Source of the DNA: Mucilaginibacter sp. SG564
GTDB lineage: Bacteria > Bacteroidota > Bacteroidia > Sphingobacteriales > Sphingobacteriaceae
Length of the DNA stretch: 64,000 bases
Assembly: GCF_013149275.1 (NCBI RefSeq)
Contig: NZ_JABGNA010000001.1
Span: forward strand, 930,001-994,000
Reading direction: 5' to 3'
Each line of letters begins with the position of its first letter. Position 1 is the stretch's first letter. The position numbers were made by a program, and so were the translations under genes. Shown here piece by piece: positions 7,033 through 17,317 of this stretch. Below the pieces are notes generated by a model. It had not been told where the DNA came from, did no database searches, and saw nothing but the letters and a program-made list of their open reading frames with translations.

Positions 7033-8694
7033 ATGCTAAACAGACCATTAAAACAATATATTCTACTTATAATCACCGGTATTTCTATTCTGTTTAGCTG
7101 TAAACAAAATCCCAAACACAGGATATCAAAAGCTGATTCCATAAAAAAGAAGATCGTAAAAGAATGGAATAAAACCATCCCCGGAAGCTTTAGCGATCAA
7201 ACCCAGTCTGTTTTTGATAGTACACAAATAAATATTTTCCTGAAAAAGTACCCCGCCTTTGCCCCCTATGCTAAGGATATTAACCTGTTTTATAACAAGC
7301 GCAAGTTTGCTTATGCCTGGTATGAAAAAGGTATATTAATAGAACAAGCTGGCAACCTTGTTGATAGATTAAACAATTTACAAAACGAGGGTGTATATAA
7401 GGCCATCCCCTACCCAAAGTCATTGGATTCGCTGGTATTTGACGCGCACCCAAAAACAACCAAGGTTAAGGCTAAAATAAATATCACCACCGAGCTGATG
7501 CTTACCGCGCAATATTTCGTCTTTTCGAAACTGGCTTTTCAAGGCATGAGCGATTCGGTTACCCGCGCTGTAAACTGGTATCTGCCACGTAAAAAAGTAT
7601 CCTATAACGATTACCTGGATAGTTTGCTAAAAAAACGGGGTAAACCAGGCGAAACTTTATCTGAACCTGTTTATCGCCAATATGACCTGCTGAAAAACTT
7701 CCTGGCCAAATATCGCCACTTGGATACTACAGATAAATGGCAACCCATAGTTATCGAAAAAAAGTTAAAACCCGGCGACTCCAGCGCTGTAATAGCCCAG
7801 ATCAAAAAGCGACTTTACAAGCTGGAAGATTTTAGCGGAGATACGACAAGCAATGTTTACAATGATGAATTGAAAGACGCCTTTAAGCAGTTTCAGCTGA
7901 GGCATGGCCTTACTGCGGATGGCATTGCAGGCGCTGGTACTATAGCCGAATTAAACGTTCCTTTGAAAACCCGGATACGGCAGATCATCGTAAATATGGA
8001 GCGCTGCAGATGGTTGCCAGTAAGCCTGAATACAGATTATCTGGCTGTGAATATACCCGAGTTCAAACTTCATGTTTATCATGCCGACAGTTTATTATGG
8101 AGCTGCAACGTGGTTGTAGGTCAAAAAGTACATCAAACCGTGATATTTTATGGAGAGATGCAGTATATTGTTTTTAGTCCGTACTGGAACCTGCCCGAAA
8201 GTATTATCCGGAATGAGGTACTGCCCGAGATAAAAAGAAACCCTAACTACGTTAACGAGCACAATATGATCATCACCGGGAAAGAAAATGGCTTACCGGT
8301 GATTAAACAAAAGCCGGGCCCTGCAAACTCTCTGGGTTTGGTTAAATTTCTTTTCCCAAATAGTTACAGCATTTACTTGCATGATACACCTTCCAAATCG
8401 CTATTTGGCGAATCATCAAGGGCTTTCAGCCACGGCTGTATTCGTGTTGGCGAACCAGCCAAATTGGCTTCATTTTTATTAAAATACGATACCACCTGGA
8501 CTTCCAGTCGCATCAACAAGGCCATGCACCTGGGTAAGGAGCAACAGATAACACTTAAACATAAAACACCCGTATTTATAGCCTATTTTACTGCTTTTAC
8601 CGATCGTAATAACAAGCTTAATTTCCGTAAGGATATATACAACCGTGATGAACAGCTGGCATCAATGGTCTTATCCGGCACAGGTAGTTATTAA
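7033..8694 (+). CDS. L,D-transpeptidase (YcbB-type) lipoprotein
   Basis: A 553-residue cell-wall enzyme. A lipoprotein signal ends at ISILFSC (Cys23), so it is anchored in a membrane facing the periplasm. A scaffold region is followed by a peptidoglycan-binding domain (about residues 255-310, FKQFQLRHGLTADGIAGAGT) and a YkuD catalytic domain with the motif FSHGCIRV, Cys469 being the nucleophile. YcbB-type enzymes make 3-3 crosslinks between meso-DAP residues in peptidoglycan. Length and domain order match complete family members. It stands alone, with long gaps on both sides. Confidence 0.9.
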   Translation: MLNRPLKQYILLIITGISILFSCKQNPKHRISKADSIKKKIVKEWNKTIPGSFSDQTQSVFDSTQINIFLKKYPAFAPYAKDINLFYNKRKFAYAWYEKGILIEQAGNLVDRLNNLQNEGVYKAIPYPKSLDSLVFDAHPKTTKVKAKINITTELMLTAQYFVFSKLAFQGMSDSVTRAVNWYLPRKKVSYNDYLDSLLKKRGKPGETLSEPVYRQYDLLKNFLAKYRHLDTTDKWQPIVIEKKLKPGDSSAVIAQIKKRLYKLEDFSGDTTSNVYNDELKDAFKQFQLRHGLTADGIAGAGTIAELNVPLKTRIRQIIVNMERCRWLPVSLNTDYLAVNIPEFKLHVYHADSLLWSCNVVVGQKVHQTVIFYGEMQYIVFSPYWNLPESIIRNEVLPEIKRNPNYVNEHNMIITGKENGLPVIKQKPGPANSLGLVKFLFPNSYSIYLHDTPSKSLFGESSRAFSHGCIRVGEPAKLASFLLKYDTTWTSSRINKAMHLGKEQQITLKHKTPVFIAYFTAFTDRNNKLNFRKDIYNRDEQLASMVLSGTGSY

Positions 8695-9091
8695 ACACTA
8701 CAGGCCTGTTTTCTATATCGCAAATAGATCTTTTTATTTGTCATTTTGACAATAAAATTTGCCGTTATATCATTTGAAGGTTTATAATATTGATAAATTA
8801 AAAAAACAAAATATTTTTCTTGGGTTTGTAGGCAATACTTAAAATTTAATTGTCCCTTATTAAATCACTTTATACGCCCGATGCAATCCCGGGCGATTAA
8901 GTGTGCATTTAACACCAACATTAATTAAAAAACCCGAAAAAATAGGCCTATGTAAAAAACGCTTACTAACCCTACACAAAGCACAATTACCCGGCGGGAA
9001 ATTGCTGCCCGACACCATGATTTTTGAATGTTTATAAATGCAGGTACTGCAATAGTACCTTGTTATTAACTCCCTTTAAATTCAGTAAAAT
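8695..9091. other. 397 bp intergenic region with three small inverted repeats
   Basis: No gene is seen. It contains a short palindrome TTGTCA-TTT-TGACAA (8738-8752), a GC hairpin CGCCCG/CGGGCG with a 9-base loop (8875-8895), and a perfect 7-bp inverted repeat AGGTACT/AGTACCT with a 5-base loop (9042-9060), which ends 31 bases before the SusC start. Just before that, 9006-9034 nearly repeats 6908-6932. The SusC promoter must lie here, but I cannot pick a convincing -33/-7 pair. Confidence 0.5.
9042..9060 (+). promoter_or_regulatory. 7-bp inverted repeat ahead of SusC, possible operator or 5' UTR hairpin
   Basis: AGGTACT, GCAAT, AGTACCT forms a perfect 7-bp inverted repeat ending 31 bases before the SusC start at 9092. 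Its position suits either a regulator site or a leader hairpin. No regulator gene is adjacent to this SusCD pair. Confidence 0.3.
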
Positions 9092-12000
9092 ATGAAATTT
9101 TTCAAACACCCCATGGGTGTACATAGGCCGTGGATATCAAAATCTTTGCCCTTATGTAAGTTAGCCCTTGCTGGTATAGTTCTCATAAATACGCAAACAG
9201 CGGCACACGCAACACCTAAATTAACCCACAATTTAAATTTTAATATCAGCAACAATATCGCAAAGATCAGCGGTAAAGTAGTTGATGATAAAGGACAGCC
9301 ACTGATTGGTGTAAGTATCAGAATAAAAGGCTCAAATGCAGGCGCGCAAACAGACGCAAATGGTAATTTTAGCATTGAAGGCGATAGCAAGACTGTATTG
9401 GTAGTTAGCTATATTGGTTTTACCACCCAGGAAATAGCAGTAGGCAACAGAACTTCATTAACTATCACGCTGATAGCAAACACCAACCTCAATGAGGTAG
9501 TGGTTACTGCTTTGGGCATAAAAAAAGAACAGAAAAAATTAGGATATGCCCTTACGACAGTAAAGGGAGACCTTCTTGATAAAGCGAAGGAAACAAACGT
9601 AGCGTATTCCTTAGAAGGCCGGGTAGCTGGTTTAAGTATTAGTGGTACCAGTGGTGGCGCAGGTTCATCAGCCCGTATATTATTACGCGGGGTTACCAGT
9701 ACCAGCTCTACTCAGGGTCCTCTATTTGTTATTAATGGCGTTCCAATGGACAACACCCAAAGAGGCCAATCGGGCGAGTGGGGCGGTGCAGATTATGGTG
9801 ATGGTATTGCCAACATTAACCCCGATGATATTGAAACTATGACGGTATTGAAAGGTCAATCAGCATCTGCGCTTTATGGTACCCGCGCAACAGGTGGCGT
9901 TATTTTGATTACCACCAAATCGGGTAAGAAAAATTCAGGTTTTGGCGTAGAATACAACACCAATTACCAGATGGATAAAATTTATGACAATACCGATTTC
10001 CAAACCCAATACGGACAAGGTGAGTTGGGTGTTAAACCAGCCAATCTTGCCGCAGCTTTAAGTACAGGTAGCCTGGCATGGGGACCTAAACTTGATGGTT
10101 CACAGGTAATTCAGATCGATGGTAAAACTCATCCATATTCAAAAACCAGCGACGATTATACCAAATTTTACAAAACCGGAAACACTTTTACCAATACTGT
10201 AGCTTTAACAGGTGGTAATGAAACCGGTGCTTTCCGCTTGTCGTTGTCAGACATGAACAATCACGCTATTACACCAAACAGCGGGCTTAACAGGAAAACC
10301 TTTAACTTCAACGGTTCACAAACCGTAATGAAAAATCTGGACATTAATCTGGTTGCCAATTACATATTGGATAACGAGAAAAACCGCTCTGGTTTAAGTG
10401 ATGGACCAGGAAACCCCAACAACGTACAGTTTTTGGCACCCAACCAGGCCCAAAGCACTTTAGCGCCGGGAACAAAAGCCGATGGTTCTGAACAATCATT
10501 TACCAATGATATATATGTAACCAATCCTTATTTTGCAGCTTATAATTTTATAACCAACTCAAACAGGGAGCGCTTAATATCTTCGATATCGGCCAAATAT
10601 AGCTTAACTCCCTGGGCATATGTGCAAGGCCGTATAGGTTATGATCAGATCCATGACAAGCGTTTTAGGGTAGAGCCAACCGGAACAGCATATGTGAGCG
10701 GCAGCAATGGTAATTTAAAAACACAACAAACACAAACAACCGAATTTAACGCGGATGTATTATTAAGCGCCAAGCACGATTTGATTAAGGATTTCCTTAA
10801 CCTTGACATGTCTGTGGGTGGCAATATTCGTAAAAGTAATTATGACGGTACTTATATCAATGCCAACAACCTTATCCTTCCTTACTTCTATGACCTTTCA
10901 AACGGCGCGCAAAGACTCGCTGGAAATATTGGCTCTGATTCTGGTACTTTAGATGATGACCCTAAAAGACAGCAGGTGAACTCAGCCTATTATACTGCTG
11001 ATTTTGCCGTGAAAAACTTTTTGGTTTTAAGTACATCCGGACGCTATGATTATTATAGCAGTATATCAAAAGCTTTAGGTCCTGGTCTTTTCACACCTTC
11101 TGTTTCTGCAAGTTTTATATTCTCTGATCTTACGCATATCAATGGTCTTGATTTTGGAAAGCTGCGGGTTTCATACGCAAAAACAAGTAATCCAGCGGTT
11201 CCATTTACAAACCAGGTTTACTATAGCGTGGCTAATTCAATTAATGGTGTTCCTGCGGCTACCTTTTCTTCTCAATTACCCAATGTTAATCTAAAACCAT
11301 TTACTTTAACCGAGTTTGAAATTGGTACCGAGTTAAAGTTTTTGAATGATCGTTTAGGATTGGATGTAGCTTATTTTGACAGAAAAACTAAAAATGAGAT
11401 CGTTAGCGGTACTCTTGATTGGTCAACCGGATACACTAACTATTATATTCCATCAGCATCTGTTGGCAATAAAGGTATAGAAGTTGAAATACATGGCACA
11501 CCTGTAAAAACAAGTACATTTACCTGGTCGCCTTCTTTTAACTTTACTTATATTAAAAACAAAGTATTAGAAACCGATCTTGCAGGTGCAAATTTAGGCT
11601 TAGGCACTTATCGTCCGTTAAATGCAACTACCGCTTTTGTTAAAGGTCTTCCGGGCCCGCAAATTATGGCTAATGATTACAAACGTGACGGCAGTGGCAA
11701 TATTATATTTGATGCTACAGGTAATGCCGAAACTACTGCACGCATACCTATGGGAAGCGTTGTACCTAAATTTTACGGTGGCTTTAATAACGATTTTACC
11801 TATAAAAACTTTAACCTGGGTTTCCTGGTTGACTATCGTTTTGGCAACAAGGTATTATCGGCAACTAATTATTACAGCATTTTCCGCGGTTTAAACAAAA
11901 TGACTCTTGAAGGCCGTGAAACAGGCGTGGTTGGTGTTGGTGTAACCGAAAGTGGTGCAAAAAACACAGTTAATGTACCTGCCGAAACATATTATCAAAC

Positions 12001-12289
12001 GCTGGCACGCAACGTTTCTGCCTTAAATGTTTTGGATGGCAGCTTTATTAAACTGCGCCAGGTTTCGTTTGGTTACAGTATCCCCAAAAATATTTTAGGC
12101 AACAGTCCTTTCAACTCTATCACCGTTTCATTAGTTGGTAGAAATCTTTGGACAATCATGAAACACACAGACAACATTGACCCTGAATCAAATTTTGCGC
12201 CAGGCATCAATTATGCCGGTATTGAAGGTACAAGCGTACCTCCTGTCAGGACATATGGGTTAAATGTGAACTTTAAATTTAAAAAATAA
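9092..12289 (+). CDS. SusC/RagA TonB-dependent outer-membrane transporter (no STN domain)
   Basis: A 1065-residue SusC-family transporter. After an N-terminal signal region come a carboxypeptidase-like regulatory (CNA-B-like) domain at about residues 56-130, the link LNEVVVTALGIKKEQKK, a plug domain (GRVAGLSI, ARILLRGVTS, VLKGQSASALYG) and a long beta-barrel ending in FKFKK. SusC proteins import large ligands captured by a SusD lipoprotein; the SusD gene follows after 5 bases. It lacks the STN domain that senses for an anti-sigma factor, unlike its close paralogue at 33431-36748. No glycoside hydrolase is attached to this pair, so the ligand is unknown. Confidence 0.92.
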   Translation: MKFFKHPMGVHRPWISKSLPLCKLALAGIVLINTQTAAHATPKLTHNLNFNISNNIAKISGKVVDDKGQPLIGVSIRIKGSNAGAQTDANGNFSIEGDSKTVLVVSYIGFTTQEIAVGNRTSLTITLIANTNLNEVVVTALGIKKEQKKLGYALTTVKGDLLDKAKETNVAYSLEGRVAGLSISGTSGGAGSSARILLRGVTSTSSTQGPLFVINGVPMDNTQRGQSGEWGGADYGDGIANINPDDIETMTVLKGQSASALYGTRATGGVILITTKSGKKNSGFGVEYNTNYQMDKIYDNTDFQTQYGQGELGVKPANLAAALSTGSLAWGPKLDGSQVIQIDGKTHPYSKTSDDYTKFYKTGNTFTNTVALTGGNETGAFRLSLSDMNNHAITPNSGLNRKTFNFNGSQTVMKNLDINLVANYILDNEKNRSGLSDGPGNPNNVQFLAPNQAQSTLAPGTKADGSEQSFTNDIYVTNPYFAAYNFITNSNRERLISSISAKYSLTPWAYVQGRIGYDQIHDKRFRVEPTGTAYVSGSNGNLKTQQTQTTEFNADVLLSAKHDLIKDFLNLDMSVGGNIRKSNYDGTYINANNLILPYFYDLSNGAQRLAGNIGSDSGTLDDDPKRQQVNSAYYTADFAVKNFLVLSTSGRYDYYSSISKALGPGLFTPSVSASFIFSDLTHINGLDFGKLRVSYAKTSNPAVPFTNQVYYSVANSINGVPAATFSSQLPNVNLKPFTLTEFEIGTELKFLNDRLGLDVAYFDRKTKNEIVSGTLDWSTGYTNYYIPSASVGNKGIEVEIHGTPVKTSTFTWSPSFNFTYIKNKVLETDLAGANLGLGTYRPLNATTAFVKGLPGPQIMANDYKRDGSGNIIFDATGNAETTARIPMGSVVPKFYGGFNNDFTYKNFNLGFLVDYRFGNKVLSATNYYSIFRGLNKMTLEGRETGVVGVGVTESGAKNTVNVPAETYYQTLARNVSALNVLDGSFIKLRQVSFGYSIPKNILGNSPFNSITVSLVGRNLWTIMKHTDNIDPESNFAPGINYAGIEGTSVPPVRTYGLNVNFKFKK

Positions 12290-12294
12290 CAGAG

Positions 12295-13884
12295 ATGAAA
12301 AAACAACTGATATATAGTTGCCTGCTTATGGGTGCCACCTTTATAGCGGGTTGTACTAAAAATTTCGACCAGATCAATACAGATCCTACTAAAGTAGCCC
12401 CAACTTTGGTTACTGCACCATTTTTGATGTCACAAGCTCAAATTAAATTCTCAAACTCCGGATATGATCAATTACTTTTTCAAAGTATGTGGGTGCAATC
12501 ATTAGCATCTACTTATGATTACTACGGAAATGGCGATAAATATATTTATGCTGGCAGTGGACGCGATTATTTCTCAAGAACGTGGAATACCAGCTATGGT
12601 TCATCTACTTTAATTGATGAAATGAAGAATGTTATTAAGGGTAATGCGGCTCTTTCTAACCTTGACAATTGCGGAACCATCCTGCGGATGATGATATTGC
12701 AACGCATCACTGATGCTTATGGCGATGTGCCATTTTCGCAGGAGGGACAAGCCAAAGAAGGTATAGTTACACCTGTTTTTGATACTCAGCAAAGCATTTA
12801 TACCTCGATGCTTGATCAATTGGATAAAGCAACAACAGCTCTTGATGCATCAAAAGCCGGGCCCACTTCTGATCTTTTTTATGGAGGCGATGTTTCCAAA
12901 TGGAAAAAATTGGGCTATTCGCTAATGCTAAGGGCAGCTATGCGTTTAACTAAAGTTGACGCGGTAACCGCTCAGAAATATGCAGAAATGGCATACAAGG
13001 GCGGAGCCATGGCATCTATTGATGATAATGCAAAAGTAAAAGCCGACAATACAAACGGAAATGCTAACAGCGACGCCAATGCATTACTGGTTACAGATGA
13101 TTTCAGGGAAGTACGATGGTCAAAAACCCTGATAGATTATATGAAACTAACCGCCGATCCACGCATTAGCGCTATTGCCGAAATATCAACCGGCACTGGA
13201 AAAAAAGCTAATGAAACCCAGATAGTTGGTATCAATACAGCAAGCCTACAGGTAGGTATGCCGAATGGTTATGACCTAAAAGGTGGTGCTACTGACATCT
13301 CAAACGCTCCAGGCTATCCAGGCACAAGCCCTGCTAATCCGGCGGTTACAGGTGATGCCGCTGCTCCTGATGGTAAATATTCCCGCCCTCAGTTTGCAGT
13401 ATATGATGATCGCAACCGCTATAATTTTCTGATGACTTACGGCGAAAGTGAGCTTTTATTTGCCGAAGCGGCTACAAGAGGTTGGAATACAGGTACTGCT
13501 GCCACACACTATGCAAATGCTCTTACTGCTGATATGGCAACCTTAGCTCAGTTTGGTACAACATCTGTACCCGCAGCAAGCATTACGACCTATGTAGCAG
13601 CTCATCCTTTGGTTGCGGCTACAGCTTTACAACAGATCAATATGGAGTATTTCGTTACAACATCAACAACATTTAACTTCAACGAAACCTGGTCAAACTG
13701 GAGACGGTCAGGATATCCTGCTCTAACAGCAGTTTCTTATCCCAACCAATTTGCTACCACTATTCCGAGAAGGATTCCTTATCCACTTGGATTACCATCA
13801 ACAAATGCTGCTAATTATGCAGCGGCTGTTGCCAGGCTTACTGGAGGTGATACCTTCACAGCCAAGGTATGGTGGGATAAATAG
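12295..13884 (+). CDS. SusD/RagB-type surface lipoprotein (SusD-like_2)
   Basis: A 529-residue lipoprotein with signal and lipobox ATFIAGC (Cys20). The mature start NFDQINTDPTKV and the helical repeat region (ITDAYGDVPFSQ, LGYSLMLRAAMRL, ESELLFAEAATRGW) are typical of SusD-like nutrient-binding proteins on the outer surface, which form a lid on their SusC. It follows the SusC by 5 bases and ends at a strong hairpin, so the pair is one transcription unit. It is the only SusD in the window although there are two SusC genes, so it might serve both; that is inference. Confidence 0.9.
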   Translation: MKKQLIYSCLLMGATFIAGCTKNFDQINTDPTKVAPTLVTAPFLMSQAQIKFSNSGYDQLLFQSMWVQSLASTYDYYGNGDKYIYAGSGRDYFSRTWNTSYGSSTLIDEMKNVIKGNAALSNLDNCGTILRMMILQRITDAYGDVPFSQEGQAKEGIVTPVFDTQQSIYTSMLDQLDKATTALDASKAGPTSDLFYGGDVSKWKKLGYSLMLRAAMRLTKVDAVTAQKYAEMAYKGGAMASIDDNAKVKADNTNGNANSDANALLVTDDFREVRWSKTLIDYMKLTADPRISAIAEISTGTGKKANETQIVGINTASLQVGMPNGYDLKGGATDISNAPGYPGTSPANPAVTGDAAAPDGKYSRPQFAVYDDRNRYNFLMTYGESELLFAEAATRGWNTGTAATHYANALTADMATLAQFGTTSVPAASITTYVAAHPLVAATALQQINMEYFVTTSTTFNFNETWSNWRRSGYPALTAVSYPNQFATTIPRRIPYPLGLPSTNAANYAAAVARLTGGDTFTAKVWWDK

Positions 13885-13898
13885 CATACTTTTTTTCT

Positions 13899-13937
13899 AA
13901 GCAAACAGGGAGACATTATTTGTCTCCCTGTTTGCTT
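13899..13937 (+). terminator. Terminator hairpin after SusCD
   Basis: A perfect 17-bp stem (left arm AAGCAAACAGGGAGACA at 13899-13915, right arm 13921-13937) with a 5-base loop lies 15 bases after the SusD stop. It is followed by AT-rich sequence but only a short T run. It should separate the SusCD transcript from the FG-GAP/haloperoxidase genes, or reduce read-through into them. Confidence 0.75.
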
Positions 13938-14008
13938 TATACGCTTTATAAACCTTATTTTTAGAACAGCAGTGTGCCTAACCGATTTGTGTTTTAAATA
14001 AACCTATT

Positions 14009-17000
14009 ATGTCTGTTTTTAAATTATTCACTCCTAAAGGCGGCATCAGACCTTTCATGATAATTATCGCAGTGCTATGTTTTACCTGCACTCACTTGCA
14101 TGCACAGCAAACACTTTTTAAACTGCTACCTCCTGAGCAAACAAGCATAACTTTTAAAAACGATCTTATAGAGGATGAACATCTGAATGTATTATCATAC
14201 GAATATTTATACAATGGTGGCGGAGTGGCTGTAGGTGACATCAATAACGATGGGCTCGAAGATATCTTCTTCACCAGTAATCTTGGCCCTAATAAGCTTT
14301 ACCTTAACCTGGGCAATTTAAAATTTAAAGATATAACCAAAGAAGCCGGTACCGGACTGGCCGGTCGTACAGGTAATTGGAAAACAGGCGTTACCATGGC
14401 CGATGTAAATGGCGATGGTCTTTTAGATATTTACGTATGCTACTCGGGCCTTGGCGATAACAGCAAACGCCGCAATCAATTATTCATTAATAAAGGCAAT
14501 AATAAATTTATAGATCAGGCCAAAGAATATGGCCTGGACGATCCTGGTTATAGTACTCAGGCCGCATTTTTTGATTATAACAATGATGGCAAGTTGGACA
14601 TGTTTCTGCTTAATCATAATGTAAAAAAGATAAGCAATCTGGAATTTGCTCAAAACAAAAAAGAAACCGACGAACTGGCCAGCAATAAACTTTTTGAAAA
14701 CCAGGGAGGACATTTTATTGACGTTTCAAAAAAAGCTGGTATTATACAAAACCCACTTACTTTTGGCTTAGGCGTTGCCATTGCTGATATCAATAAAGAT
14801 GGTTTTCAGGATATTTACGTAACCAATGATTATAACGAACCCGATTACATGTATATCAATAACGGGGATGGAACTTTTACTGATAAAAGCAAACAAAGTT
14901 TAAGGCATCTTTCGCAGTTTTCAATGGGGGTGGATATTGCCGACATAAATAATGACGGTTTGCCGGATATCATGACCCTTGATATGCTGCCACCAGACAA
15001 TCGTCGTCAAAAACTTTTGCAGCTGCAGGAAAATTACGAATCATTTGAATTAATGCTACAGCAGGATCTGTATAAGCAATACATGCGTAACATGTTGCAG
15101 CTTAACAATGGTGATGGTACTTTTAGTGAGATCGGTCAGCTGGCGGGTGTTTCTAATACCGATTGGAGCTGGTGTCCACTTATGGCCGACTTTGACAATG
15201 ATGGGTATAAAGACATCTTCATATCCAACGGTTATTTCAGGGATTATACCAACAAGGATTTTTTACGGTACTGGGGCGATTATAAGCTTAAGAAAGCCAT
15301 GGACAAAGAACCATACCTGTTAATGGACCTGGTAAAAGCTATGCCATCCACTGCCCTCTCGAATTATGTTTTTCAAAACAATCACGACCTTACTTTCACC
15401 GAAAAGAAACAGGATTGGGGTATCAATAAACCAGGCATATCAAGCGGAGCAGTTTATGCCGATCTGGATAATGATGGTGACCTTGACCTGGTTACCAACA
15501 ACATCAACAGTGAAGCATCCATCTATCAAAACATGACGATGGAAACTTCTAAAAAAAGTTATCTGGCCGTCAACTTAAAACAAGACGGCCCAAATGTAAA
15601 CGCCATAGGCGCTAAGGTATTTGTATACAACAACAAACAGGTACAATACCAGGAGGTTAACCCGAATAGAGGTTACCTATCCTGCGTATCTACCGTTCTC
15701 AACTTTGGTCTTGGCGATCAAAGTAAAATTGATTCTATACGGATAATATGGCCCGATCAAACTTCACAATTATTGACTGATGTGAAGGCTAATCAGCGTT
15801 TAAATGTTGCCTATAAAGCAGGCTTAGTAGTTTATAAACCAGCAGTCAGGGGAAGTAAAAGTATCCTAACGCAAACCAAACCCATTATTGACTATAAACA
15901 TACCGAAACTACTATAAACGATTTTAAGCGTCAATTGCTGATGCTCTTTATGAGCTCCAAAACAGGGCCGGTTATAGCCAAGGCCGATGTAAACAAAGAT
16001 GGTCTCGAAGATCTATTTATTGGTGGCGACCAAAATACCCCGGGTAAAATATATATTCAAAAGCCAGGCGGTACATTTAATACAAGTGAAGTGTCAGATC
16101 TGAACCATAAAAATACCTCCGCGGCCGTATTTTTTGACGCCAACGGCGACGGTTTACCGGATTTGTATGTGGCTAAGGGAGGATATTCATTAGTAGAGCC
16201 CAACACTCCCGACTTACAGGATAAGCTATATTTTAATGACGGCAAGGGGAATTTCACTTTATCAACCACCTCTCTGCCACAACTAAATACCGGTAGTAAA
16301 TCATGTATACGCCCCTGCGATTATAACAACGATGGTAAAATAGATCTTTTTGTAGGCGCTAATGTTATTCCCGGCCAGTACCCTGTAACGCCCAAAAGCT
16401 ACCTGTTAACTAATGCAGGTGAGGGTCGTTTTGTTACAACCGACGTACCATTTGCAGCTTGTGGTATGGTAAAAGACGCCCAATGGGTTGACTTAAATAA
16501 TGATGGCCGTAAAGACCTGGTTATTTGTGGTGAATTTATGCCTATCCTGGTTTATATCAATACTACAAACGGCTTTGTAGATGAAACCGCCAAATACTTT
16601 GATCACCAGGAAAATGGCTTTTGGAATACTTTGACTATTACCGATATAGATGGTGATGGCAAAGCAGACATTATAGCGGGCAACCTGGGTACCAATACGC
16701 AAATACATGCCTCAATTACCGAGCCTGCCGAAATGTATTATGCCGATTTTGATGGCAATGGCTCTATCGACCCGTTCTTTAATTTTTATATCCAGGGAGT
16801 GAGCTATCCATTTGTAAGCCGCGATGAGTTGAACGATCAGATATACCCCATGCGTAAAAAATTCAACTCCTACAAAGCTTACTGTGATGCTACAATGAAG
16901 GATATTTTTAGTCCGGATGATTTGGCTAAGGCTACGAAACTTATCGTTAACGACGTGCAAACCAGCTGTTTTTTAAACAGGAATGGCAAATTCGTAAAAG

Positions 17001-17317
17001 CGCAACTACCGATTGAAGCCCGGTTTTCGATGGTAACCCAAATAATCACCGCCGACTTTAACCATGATGGCAAACCAGATCTTCTGCTGTTAGGCAATCA
17101 TTCCGACAACCGCTTAAAACTAGGGAGCTTTGATGCCAATTATGGCTGCCTCTTAACCGGAGATGGTAAAGGTGGTTTCAAATATGAAACACAGCTATCA
17201 TCTGGACTTTCGGTTACCGGAGATGTAAAATCAGCGGTAGAAACAAAAATAAACGGCTCAAAATATATTTTGATAGGCATATCTGGCCAGCCATTACAAT
17301 TTTATAAGGAAAACTAA
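14009..17317 (+). CDS. Large secreted FG-GAP/VCBS repeat protein with ASPIC/UnbV domain (CRTAC1-like)
   Basis: A 1102-residue exported protein with a signal peptide ending near HAQ (residue 33). It contains many FG-GAP repeats with calcium loops of the form DVNGDGLLDIYV and DINKDGFQDIYV, which build a seven-bladed propeller in the N-terminal half. A CRTAC1/ASPIC-UnbV region (about residues 510-610, GAKVFVYNNKQVQYQEVNPN, FGLGDQSKIDSIRIIWP) follows, and then a second set of FG-GAP repeats. Such proteins are common beside SusCD in Bacteroidota, but their job is not settled; binding of carbohydrate or protein at the surface is likely. Its stop overlaps the start of the haloperoxidase-like gene (TAATG), so they are translated together. 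Confidence 0.85.
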   Translation: MSVFKLFTPKGGIRPFMIIIAVLCFTCTHLHAQQTLFKLLPPEQTSITFKNDLIEDEHLNVLSYEYLYNGGGVAVGDINNDGLEDIFFTSNLGPNKLYLNLGNLKFKDITKEAGTGLAGRTGNWKTGVTMADVNGDGLLDIYVCYSGLGDNSKRRNQLFINKGNNKFIDQAKEYGLDDPGYSTQAAFFDYNNDGKLDMFLLNHNVKKISNLEFAQNKKETDELASNKLFENQGGHFIDVSKKAGIIQNPLTFGLGVAIADINKDGFQDIYVTNDYNEPDYMYINNGDGTFTDKSKQSLRHLSQFSMGVDIADINNDGLPDIMTLDMLPPDNRRQKLLQLQENYESFELMLQQDLYKQYMRNMLQLNNGDGTFSEIGQLAGVSNTDWSWCPLMADFDNDGYKDIFISNGYFRDYTNKDFLRYWGDYKLKKAMDKEPYLLMDLVKAMPSTALSNYVFQNNHDLTFTEKKQDWGINKPGISSGAVYADLDNDGDLDLVTNNINSEASIYQNMTMETSKKSYLAVNLKQDGPNVNAIGAKVFVYNNKQVQYQEVNPNRGYLSCVSTVLNFGLGDQSKIDSIRIIWPDQTSQLLTDVKANQRLNVAYKAGLVVYKPAVRGSKSILTQTKPIIDYKHTETTINDFKRQLLMLFMSSKTGPVIAKADVNKDGLEDLFIGGDQNTPGKIYIQKPGGTFNTSEVSDLNHKNTSAAVFFDANGDGLPDLYVAKGGYSLVEPNTPDLQDKLYFNDGKGNFTLSTTSLPQLNTGSKSCIRPCDYNNDGKIDLFVGANVIPGQYPVTPKSYLLTNAGEGRFVTTDVPFAACGMVKDAQWVDLNNDGRKDLVICGEFMPILVYINTTNGFVDETAKYFDHQENGFWNTLTITDIDGDGKADIIAGNLGTNTQIHASITEPAEMYYADFDGNGSIDPFFNFYIQGVSYPFVSRDELNDQIYPMRKKFNSYKAYCDATMKDIFSPDDLAKATKLIVNDVQTSCFLNRNGKFVKAQLPIEARFSMVTQIITADFNHDGKPDLLLLGNHSDNRLKLGSFDANYGCLLTGDGKGGFKYETQLSSGLSVTGDVKSAVETKINGSKYILIGISGQPLQFYKEN

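Noticed and set aside
6852..7097. 81-codon plus-strand frame before the L,D-transpeptidase.
   Set aside because: It overlaps the real lipoprotein start in another frame, is very AT-rich, and lies over the leader region read from the other strand.
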